From Acidobacteriota bacterium (GTDB taxonomy: Bacteria; Acidobacteriota; JAAYUB01): a stretch of 43,913 nt of DNA. The stretch covers positions 1 to 43,913 of the forward strand of contig JAGNHB010000050.1 in assembly GCA_018001935.1 (NCBI GenBank). The letters are read 5' to 3'. Numbering within the stretch: the first letter of the stretch is position 1; every line of letters begins with the position of its first letter. This document shows positions 24,600 through 31,134 of the stretch, in pieces. The notes beneath the pieces were generated by a model. The model was not told the origin of the DNA. It ran no database searches and worked only from the letters and a program-made list of their open reading frames with translations. The translations under genes and the position numbers were made by a program.

Positions 24600-26729
24600 T
24601 CAGCGCCGCGCCAGGACGGCCCCCGGCTTCTTCGGCGCCGGTTTCGCCGGCTTCCCCTTCCCGTCCCGGGCGGCCTTCCCCGCGGGCGCCGCCGCGGGGG
24701 GCGGGGCCGGCGACCCGGTCCCGGGGCACACGGCAAACCGCACCTCGCACGGGGTCCCCGCCATCACCCGGGCCCCGGGCGCGGGTTTCTGCCCGACCGC
24801 CTGGCCGGACCCTTCCGGCCGCAGGACCAGGCGATTGCGGACACATTCCTGCAGCGCCCCCCGGACGCTTTTTCCGCGGAAGTCGGGCACCGTCACGGTG
24901 TCCTCGGTGAAGTAAACGGTCCGCGCGGGAGACGGGTTGGCCCCGTCGGGCACCGGCGGGGCGGCGGGGGGCTTGAAATCCACCAGGTCCGTCGGGGGTT
25001 CCTTCCGCGATTCCTTCTTCGGCGGCGCCGACGGGGAGGCGATGGGCTGGTTCGGGTGGATGCGCATGTGGAGCAGGATCTGGCGCCCGATGGCGGAGAA
25101 GACGGGGGCCGCCGCCTCGCCGCCGTGGTAGGGCCGGGGGGCGTCGAAGACCACCCCCATCACGAAGGCGGGCTTCTCCGCCGGGGTGAAGCCCACGAAC
25201 GAGGCCACGAACTCCGTGGGGGAGTAACAGTGCCGCTCGAAGTCGAACTTCTGGGCGGTCCCCGTCTTCCCGGCCACGCGGAAACCGGGGATTGCGGCCC
25301 GCTTGCCCGTGCCCTTCTCCACCACCGAGCAGAGGGCCTCCCGGATGATGGCGGCGTTGGGCCCCGAAAGGACGGCGGTCCGGACCCCTTCCGCGGACTG
25401 GACCAGCCGGCCGTCCGCGTCGAGGACCCGGTCCACGATGCGCGGCTGCACCTTGTACCCGCCGTTGGCGATCACGCCCATGGCCCGGGTCACCTGCAAA
25501 GCCGTCACCCCCACTTCCTGCCCCATGGAGATGGCCCCGATGGAGATCCCGCTCCAGCGCCTCGGGTTCGCCACGAAGCCCGGGATTTCCGAGGGAAGGT
25601 CGATCCCGGTTTTCTCCCCGAAGCCGAACTTCCGGATGTAACCGTACATCCGATCGTTCCCCAGGCGCATCCCCAGCCGGATGGCCCCCACGTCCGAGGA
25701 GTTGGCCAGGATCTCGGGGAAGGAAAGGGCGCCGAAGGCGTGGTGGTCGCGGATCGTGTGGCCGTTGATCGTGATGGACCCGTTCCCGCAGTGGATCACC
25801 TCGTCGGGCCGGGCGATGTCCTCCTGGATCGCCCCCGAGGTCGCCACGATCTTGAAGGTGGACCCGGGCTCGAAATAGCTCTCGATGGTCATGTTGCGAA
25901 GCCGCGCCAGGTCGGCGTCCTTGAGGCTGTTGGGGTCGAAGGAGGGCGCCGCGGCCATGGCGAGGACCCGGCCGTCCCAGGGGTCCAGGACCACCACCAT
26001 CCCCGCCTTCGCCCCGTTGGTCTTCATGGCGCTCTCCAGTTCCCGCTGGACGATGTGCTGGATCTCGCTGTCGATGGTGAGCACGAGGTCACGGCCCGGG
26101 ACCGCGGGCTTGATCATGCTGGTGGTCAGGATGTTGCTCATCCCGTCCCGCATGATGAACATCCGCCCCGCCGCACCGTTGAGGTCCCGGTCGTAGTGGC
26201 GCTCGACCCCTTCCAGGCCCACCTCCCGGCCGCTGGCGAAGGAGACGGCCCCGATGACGTGGGCCGCCAGGGTCCGGTTGGGGTAGGTGCGCTTCGATTC
26301 CCGAATGAAACCCAGCCCGTCCAGTTTCAGCGCGATCACGCGGTCCCGCTCCTCGGGCGTGATGAACCGCTTGATGTACCGGAACTTCGGGTTCGGCCCC
26401 AACTTGGACAGGACCTCGTCCCGGCCCATGCCGAGGGCCCGGGCCAGCTCCGTGGCGGTGCGGGCCTTGTCGGTCACGTTGGGGGTGTACGCGTAGAGCG
26501 AGTCGTAGGGGACGCTCACGGCCAGGGGCTGGAGCGTGCGGTCCAGGATGCGCCCGCGCGGCGCCGAAACGTCGATGATGTCCTCCTTCTGCCCCCGGGC
26601 ACGCTGCAGGTAGTAGTCCGACTTGAACACCTTCAGGTAGAAAACCTTGGAAAGCACCGCGGCCTGCCAGACCAGAACCAGCAGGACGAAGAACCTGATC
26701 CGCTTGTGATCGAAAGCCGGAACCGCCAC
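24600..26729 (-). CDS. ftsI: Septal D,D-transpeptidase FtsI (class B PBP) with PASTA tail
   Basis: Cross-links septal peptidoglycan with FtsW. 709 aa. An N-terminal transmembrane helix (about 12-32) is followed by the PBP dimerisation domain (RGRILDR near 58) and the transpeptidase: SxxK as STFK near residue 289 (catalytic Ser), second motif SSD near 343 where SxN is usual, KTGT near 489. A single PASTA domain occupies about 610-665, followed by a Lys/Ala/Pro-rich basic tail. The GTG at 26729 is the only plausible start in frame, with GAGGT about nine bases upstream. A 167-bp spacer separates it from ftsL. It could also be called a generic PBP2; operon position favours FtsI. Confidence 0.95.
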   Translation of the reverse strand: MAVPAFDHKRIRFFVLLVLVWQAAVLSKVFYLKVFKSDYYLQRARGQKEDIIDVSAPRGRILDRTLQPLAVSVPYDSLYAYTPNVTDKARTATELARALGMGRDEVLSKLGPNPKFRYIKRFITPEERDRVIALKLDGLGFIRESKRTYPNRTLAAHVIGAVSFASGREVGLEGVERHYDRDLNGAAGRMFIMRDGMSNILTTSMIKPAVPGRDLVLTIDSEIQHIVQRELESAMKTNGAKAGMVVVLDPWDGRVLAMAAAPSFDPNSLKDADLARLRNMTIESYFEPGSTFKIVATSGAIQEDIARPDEVIHCGNGSITINGHTIRDHHAFGALSFPEILANSSDVGAIRLGMRLGNDRMYGYIRKFGFGEKTGIDLPSEIPGFVANPRRWSGISIGAISMGQEVGVTALQVTRAMGVIANGGYKVQPRIVDRVLDADGRLVQSAEGVRTAVLSGPNAAIIREALCSVVEKGTGKRAAIPGFRVAGKTGTAQKFDFERHCYSPTEFVASFVGFTPAEKPAFVMGVVFDAPRPYHGGEAAAPVFSAIGRQILLHMRIHPNQPIASPSAPPKKESRKEPPTDLVDFKPPAAPPVPDGANPSPARTVYFTEDTVTVPDFRGKSVRGALQECVRNRLVLRPEGSGQAVGQKPAPGARVMAGTPCEVRFAVCPGTGSPAPPPAAAPAGKAARDGKGKPAKPAPKKPGAVLARR

Positions 26730-26828
26730 GCCTCACTCACCTCGATCCCCGACTCGCCGGCCCTTCCGGGCACGGCTTCGCCCCTCCCTCCCCACCCCCG
26801 CGGCAACGGGGTTTCCAAGAACCCAAAG

Positions 26829-26845
26829 GCCGGCCAGGGGCCGGC
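26829..26845 (-). other. Perfect 7-bp hairpin in the ftsL-ftsI spacer
   Basis: Stem GCCGGCC with a 3-nt loop and GGCCGGC in the 167-bp spacer (26730-26896), the largest gap in the dcw operon. CTTTGGGTTCTT follows on the minus strand, so it could be a weak terminator or an mRNA-processing/stability element. Confidence 0.45.
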
Positions 26846-26896
26846 TTGACGCGGGAAAGGGTCCGAAACGGCGCCCCGCGGGCGTACGGAGCGTCA

Positions 26897-27301
26897 TCAA
26901 TCCGGGTAGTGCACCGAGTGGTTCGTCTCCGGTGCGAAGGCCATGCGGCCCGCGGGGCCGTCGAGAGGCTGGTCGCTCTCCACGAACCGGATCTGGGAAA
27001 CCTGCGGCGCCACCATCCCCAACCGGCCGGCTTCCGCCTCGAGGCGGGAGACCGACAGGAGTTCCGACTCGCGCATGCGGAGGACCTGGTTGTCGAGGGA
27101 GAGGCGGGAGATGTCCTTCTTCGCCGTCTCGATCCGGTAGTCCGTGTTCAGGATGCGGTTCGGGATGTAGATGTACGTCATCAGCAGGACCAGGACGAGA
27201 AAGATCCCCGCTCCGCAGATGCGGATCTCCCCCGTTCCCGAGCGGCGGGGCGCCGCCACGGTGAAGTTCTCGATGGCTCTGTCGCTGATCAAACCCACCA
27301 T
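26897..27301 (-). CDS. ftsL: Cell division protein FtsL
   Basis: Small bitopic divisome protein, 134 aa. A cytoplasmic tail of about 26 residues, one transmembrane helix (about 27-46), then a leucine-rich coiled coil (about 55-90). Sequence is poorly conserved in this family; identity rests on topology, size and position between rsmH and ftsI. The ATG at 27301 has AGGAGAGG seven bases upstream, overlapping the rsmH stop 12 bp away. The C-terminal ~40 residues are Pro/Gly-containing and probably flexible. Confidence 0.88.
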   Translation of the reverse strand: MVGLISDRAIENFTVAAPRRSGTGEIRICGAGIFLVLVLLMTYIYIPNRILNTDYRIETAKKDISRLSLDNQVLRMRESELLSVSRLEAEAGRLGMVAPQVSQIRFVESDQPLDGPAGRMAFAPETNHSVHYPD

Positions 27302-27313
27302 GATCCCTCTCCT

Positions 27314-28333
27314 TTAGCGAACCCGCGGCGGTTCGGCGCCGGGGGCGCCGGCGGCCTGCCGCGGCAACTTTTCGAGCACCCGCATCCGGGCGCTCCGGCA
27401 TCGGGGGTTGCGGGCCACCTCATCCTCGTCCGCCTCGCGGGGCTTGGGGGTCAGCACCCGCGCCTGGGCCGCACGGGGGCACCGGCACAGCCCGACCGGC
27501 ATCCGGCAGACGCAGCGCCCCTCGAGGCGGCGGAAGGTGTTCTTCACGATCCGGTCCTCGAGGGAGTGGAAGGAAATCACCACCAGGCGCCCCCCCGGGA
27601 CGAGGACGCCGGCCGCCTCCTCCAGGAATTCGCCCAGTTTCTCCAGCTCTTCGTTGACCGCGATCCGAAGGGCCTGGAACACCCGCGTGGCGGGGTGAAT
27701 CCGGCTGTTCGGCGGGCGGCCGATCACGCTCTCCACCAGGGAGGCCAGCTCCAGGGTGGAGTTCAACCGCCGGACGGCCCGGGCCTCGGCGATCCTCCGC
27801 GCGATCGCCCGGGACCTCCGCTCCTCCCCGAAGCGGTAGAAGAGGTCCGCCAGCTCCGACTCCGGAAGCCCGTTCACCAGGTCCGCCGCACAGGTCTTTC
27901 GGGAGCGGTCCATCCGCATGTCCAGGGGGCCGTCCGCCTGGAAGGAGAACCCGCGCTCCGGGTCGTCCAGCTGCAGGGAGGAGACGCCCAGGTCCAGCAG
28001 CAGCCCGTGGATCCGCTGGATCCCGAGACGGTTGAGGATCAGCGGCACGTTGCGGAAGTTGTCCCGGAAGAAGGTCACGCGCTCACCGAAGAACTTCAGC
28101 CGCTTCTTCGCCTCCGCCAGTGCCGCCTCGTCCCGGTCCACCGCGATGAGACGGCCGGGGTCCTCGAGCCGCCCCGCGATGCGGAGCGCGTGACCGCCGA
28201 GACCGACGGTCCCGTCCACGTAAGTCCCTGCCGGGTCCGTGATCAGGGAGGAGACCGCGGGCTCCGCCAGGACGGGAACGTGGTCCCGACGGCTGACGGA
28301 GAGGGTGTCGGGGGTCAGGACGGCGCTCACCAT
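27314..28333 (-). CDS. rsmH: 16S rRNA (cytosine-1402-N4)-methyltransferase RsmH (MraW)
   Basis: SAM-dependent methylase acting on C1402 of 16S rRNA at the decoding centre. 339 aa. HVPVLAEPAV near the N terminus, SAM-site GTVGLGGHA near residue 42, LLLDLGVSSLQLD near 113, RGFSFQADGPLDMRMD, and the C-terminal VISFHSLEDRIVKN. The ATG at 28333 lies 3 bp after the mraZ stop, with GGAG eight bases upstream inside mraZ. Confidence 0.97.
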   Translation of the reverse strand: MVSAVLTPDTLSVSRRDHVPVLAEPAVSSLITDPAGTYVDGTVGLGGHALRIAGRLEDPGRLIAVDRDEAALAEAKKRLKFFGERVTFFRDNFRNVPLILNRLGIQRIHGLLLDLGVSSLQLDDPERGFSFQADGPLDMRMDRSRKTCAADLVNGLPESELADLFYRFGEERRSRAIARRIAEARAVRRLNSTLELASLVESVIGRPPNSRIHPATRVFQALRIAVNEELEKLGEFLEEAAGVLVPGGRLVVISFHSLEDRIVKNTFRRLEGRCVCRMPVGLCRCPRAAQARVLTPKPREADEDEVARNPRCRSARMRVLEKLPRQAAGAPGAEPPRVR

Positions 28334-28336
28334 GGC

Positions 28337-28783
28337 TCAGACTCCGTATTGCCGCAAGGTCTCGAACAACTGGGGCGCCGGGGGCGTGTCAAGCGCCAGG
28401 TGGTCCGCCTCTTCGGGGGTCATCACCAGCAGGCGGTCAATCCCGCCCATGACCGTCACCTCCCCGTTCAGCCCCAGCTTCTTGAGGATGTGGAGGGGGA
28501 TGGTCAGCCGCCCCTGGTCGTCCAGGGACCGATCGTCACCCCAATAATTGACGAAGTCGAGGAACTGGTGCTTCTCGGGCACGGAATCGGGGATGGCCTG
28601 GACCATCTTTTCCTTCTCCACCCAGACTTTCAGCGGGAAGATGCTGAGCCGGCCCGGCTGGATCGGGTAAAGGGTCATGAACACGTCGGGGCCGAACGCG
28701 TCCAGGAGTTTCCGACGCATCGCCGCGGGGACTTTCAGCCGCCCGGCCTTGTCGATAGTGCTTTGATCCCGGCCCCTGAACAT
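28337..28783 (-). CDS. mraZ: Transcriptional regulator MraZ
   Basis: DNA-binding repressor of the dcw operon. 148 aa, a normal length. Two SpoVT/AbrB-type halves, each with the D-x-x-G-R motif: STIDKAGRLKVPAAMR near residue 10 and RSLDDQGRLTIPLHIL near 85. The ATG at 28783 gives the family's usual MFRG start, with AGGA seven bases upstream; an upstream non-ATG extension to 28825 is unlikely. First gene of the operon, probably autoregulated through the repeats at 28853-28895. Confidence 0.96.
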   Translation of the reverse strand: MFRGRDQSTIDKAGRLKVPAAMRRKLLDAFGPDVFMTLYPIQPGRLSIFPLKVWVEKEKMVQAIPDSVPEKHQFLDFVNYWGDDRSLDDQGRLTIPLHILKKLGLNGEVTVMGGIDRLLVMTPEEADHLALDTPPAPQLFETLRQYGV

Positions 28784-28852
28784 CGCTGTTTCCTGTTCGA
28801 ACCGTTTGCCTGTCACCAGGGACAAAAAACCCCGCCCCCTCCCCTCATGAAT

Positions 28853-28895
28853 CCATTATCGGCCAATCCCGACCAATAATGACCATTTTTACCCA
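28853..28895 (-). promoter_or_regulatory. Predicted MraZ operator: five TGG triplets at exact 10-bp spacing
   Basis: On the minus strand TGG begins at 28895, 28885, 28875, 28865 and 28855, reading TGGGT, TGGTC, TGGTC, TGGCC and TGGAT, each followed by 5 nt. E. coli MraZ binds TGGGN repeats separated by 5 nt. The array starts immediately after the -10 box and covers the predicted transcript start, a position suited to repression. Confidence 0.75.
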
Positions 28896-28924
28896 ATCAT
28901 AATTTCCGGAACCGGCCCTGTCAA
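28896..28924 (-). promoter_or_regulatory. Consensus-like promoter of the dcw operon
   Basis: Minus strand TTGACA (28924-28919), 17-bp spacer, TATGAT (28901-28896). Predicted start near 28889, giving a leader of about 106 nt before mraZ. Confidence 0.9.
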
Positions 28925-29064
28925 GCATTTTTCTGAGATTTCTTCTGAATTTTTCGCAATTCCAACATAGGTTAAATCCACGCGGCACGGCCACGGAGGG
29001 CCAACGGCCGGGCAAACCCCTCACCGAGCGGCCCTGAAGGCCGATTTCCGACATCAACCACGAG

Positions 29065-29088
29065 AAAAAGCCAGCCTGTGGCTGGCCC
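29065..29088 (-). terminator. Orphan intrinsic terminator upstream of the dcw promoter
   Basis: Minus strand stem GCCAGCC, loop ACA, GGCTGGC (29086-29070), followed by T5CTC. No annotated minus-strand gene ends here, so it either insulates the dcw promoter or ends an unrecognised transcript. Confidence 0.7.
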
Positions 29089-29304
29089 CGCGCGGTGCAC
29101 CGCCGGCCGGCCCCGATTTGGAACGTCCGGGGGCGGGTCGAAGCCGGGCGCGGGTGGGGACGGCGAGGGGGGAACCGTCCGGCGCCCCCTGGAAGAACCA
29201 GACCTGTGAGGAAACTCAACGAAGAGGAAATCGTGCCCGGCCGGCTTCCGTTCCGGGTGATGCGCGTCACGTGCCGCCCGGGCCGGGGTCTCGACCGGTA
29301 ACGG

Positions 29305-29333
29305 TTGCGGGGCCGGCCGGGTTGTGGTAAAGA
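29305..29333 (+). promoter_or_regulatory. Possible promoter of the YchF-like gene
   Basis: TTGCGG (29305-29310), 17-bp spacer, TAAAGA (29328-29333), 30 bp before the GTG start. The spacing is right but both boxes are weak. Confidence 0.35.
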
Positions 29334-29362
29334 GGGGGATTCATTCGGACGGGAGGTTTGCC

Positions 29363-30442
29363 GTGAAAACCGGAATCGTCGGACTCAAGCAGGTGGGCAA
29401 GACCACCATATTCAACCTTCTGACAGGGGCGACGGCCGGAACGGGCGCGTCGGCACGGCCCGAGGTCAACACGGGGACGGCCCGGGTGCCGGACGAACGG
29501 GTGGACCGGCTCTCCGCCCTCTACAGGCCGGTCCGGACCACCTGGGCCACGGCCCAGTACGTGGACATGCCCGGCGTGGCGGCGGGGGACATGAAGGAGA
29601 GCACCTTCCTGGCGGGTCTGCGTGCGGCGGACGCCCTCGCCCACGTGGTCCGGACCTTCCAGGACGAGGCCGTGCCGCACCCCGCGGGCGGGGTGGACCC
29701 TTCACGGGACATGGTGAACATCGAGCTGGAGATGATCTTCGCCGACCTCTTCCAGGCGGAGCGCCGCCTGGAGCGCCTGGAGAAGGACCTCAAGAAGTTC
29801 AAGGACAAGGACCTCCAGGCCGAGTTCGACCTCCTCGTGCGCTTCAAGGCGCACCTGGAGGCGGAAAGGCCCCTCCGGGAACTGGAGATCACCCCCGAGG
29901 AGGACAAGCGGGTCCGCGGCTTCACCTTCCTCTCCCAGAAACCGATCCTCCACATCCTCAACCTGGACGAGTCCGAGACGGGGCACCTCGCGGACGCCGC
30001 CGCCCGCTTCGGCGTGGAAACCTGGGCGGCCAAGCCCGGCGTCGTCGTCACCGGCGTCTGCGGCAAGATCGAGGAGGAGATCTCCCGGCTCTCCCCCGAG
30101 GACGCCCAGGTGTTCATGGCGGACCTGGGGATCGCGGAGTCCGGGCTCCACCGATTGGTGCGGGAGAACTACCGGCTGCTGGGCCTGATCTCGTTCTTCA
30201 CCGTGGGGGAGGACGAGGTGCGTGCCTGGAGCATCCGCCGGGGGACCCCCGCGCAGCGCGCCGCCGGCACCATCCACACCGACCTGGAGAAGGGCTTCAT
30301 CCGCGCCGAGGTGGTGCGCTGCGAGGACCTGCTCAAGCACGGCTCCATCCACGCCCTCAAGGAAAAGGCCCTCTTCCGCCTCGAGGGCAAGGAGTACGTG
30401 GTCCAGGACGGCGACGTGATGCACGTGAGGTTCAATGTGTAG
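29363..30442 (+). CDS. ychF: YchF/OLA1-family ribosome-associated ATPase
   Basis: Obg-related P-loop NTPase that binds ribosomes and in this family prefers ATP. 359 aa, close to the usual 363. Walker A is GLKQVGKTT (residues 7-15), where GLPNVGKST is usual; DMPGVAAG near 68 is the switch II region; a coiled-coil insertion occupies about 125-185; ILNLDESE near 200 carries the NxxE motif associated with ATP preference. The C-terminal TGS domain is well conserved (FFTVGEDEVRAWSIRRGT, AAGTIHTDLEKGFIRAEV, VVQDGDVMHVRFNV). The GTG at 29363 has GGAGG seven bases upstream; a longer frame from 29324 has no ribosome site. The 3' end faces a huge inverted repeat. Confidence 0.93.
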   Translation: MKTGIVGLKQVGKTTIFNLLTGATAGTGASARPEVNTGTARVPDERVDRLSALYRPVRTTWATAQYVDMPGVAAGDMKESTFLAGLRAADALAHVVRTFQDEAVPHPAGGVDPSRDMVNIELEMIFADLFQAERRLERLEKDLKKFKDKDLQAEFDLLVRFKAHLEAERPLRELEITPEEDKRVRGFTFLSQKPILHILNLDESETGHLADAAARFGVETWAAKPGVVVTGVCGKIEEEISRLSPEDAQVFMADLGIAESGLHRLVRENYRLLGLISFFTVGEDEVRAWSIRRGTPAQRAAGTIHTDLEKGFIRAEVVRCEDLLKHGSIHALKEKALFRLEGKEYVVQDGDVMHVRFNV

Positions 30443-31134
30443 GGGGATAGGGGTTTAGGCTGTAGGCTGTAGGCTGTAGGCTGTAGGCTGTAGGCTGTAG
30501 GCTGTAGGCTGTAGGTCCGGAGGGGTTCCCTTCGGGGTCGGTATCGGTATCGCAATCGGTATCGGTATCGGTATCGCAATCGGTATCGCAATCGCAAGCG
30601 CAATCGCAGGCGCAATCGCAGGCGCGGCCTTGCGGAGTGCGGCGCGAAGGCTGCCGGAGCGCCGCTTTGACCGCGCCGCGCAGGCCGCCGGAGCGGCGCG
30701 GCCCGGCACCCGGCGGCGCACGGTTTGTCTGAACCCTCGAGGCTCAACCCGCGCCCGAACGGCAAAGCGGCGCTCCGGCAGCCTCCGCGCCTTCCGCCTC
30801 GGGTTTGGGTGAAAGCGGCGCTCCGGCAGCCTCCGCGCCGCACTCCGCAAGGAGGGACCGGCATCGGATGCAACGGGGATCGCGGTGGCAGCTGCAACTG
30901 CGGAAATGACTGCGATGGCCATGGCGATTCAAAATCGATGGCGAACACGGTAGCGATTGCGATTGCGAAATCGATTGCGATTGCGATTGCGATTGCGATA
31001 CCGATACCGATTGCGATACCGATACCGATACAAATACCGACACCGGCCCCGAAGGGAACCCCTCCGGACCTACAGCCTAAACCCCTACAGCCTAAACCCC
31101 TTCAGCCTAAACCCCTACAGCCTAAACCCCTCTC
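30443..31134. repeat. ~690-bp nested inverted repeat between convergent genes
   Basis: Outer arms: heptamer TAGGCTG repeats (about 30455-30514, roughly eight copies) facing four 15-bp TACAGCCTAAACCCC units (31071-31130). Next a perfect 31-nt inverted match, 30507-30537 with 31047-31077. Then hexanucleotide arrays (TCGGTATCGCAA type, 30538-30625, facing GCGATT/CCGATA type, 30955-31046). Innermost, 41-nt arms at 30628-30668 and 30812-30852 that pair at 40 positions, plus a partial extra copy near 30765-30792. The element fills the whole gap between the stop codons at 30442 and 31135, and no other gene is visible in it. Confidence 0.93.

Larger units (their letters stand above)
28925..29362. other. 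Divergent intergenic region between mraZ and the YchF-like gene
   Basis: No convincing protein gene. It holds the dcw promoter side, a minus-strand terminator (29065-29088), and a GC-rich stretch (29090-29330) with strong self-complementarity that might encode an RNA. A possible plus-strand promoter for the downstream gene ends at 29333. Confidence 0.6.

Noticed and set aside
24174..26849. An 891-codon open frame on the plus strand
   Set aside because: Antisense to ftsI and murE.
28845..29270. A 141-codon open frame covering the dcw promoter on the minus strand
   Set aside because: It overlaps the promoter, operator and a terminator and has no family resemblance.
30457..31130. A CRISPR-like array suggested by the regular short repeats
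   Set aside because: Repeats are contiguous 6-, 7- and 15-bp units without unique spacers, and no cas genes are nearby.
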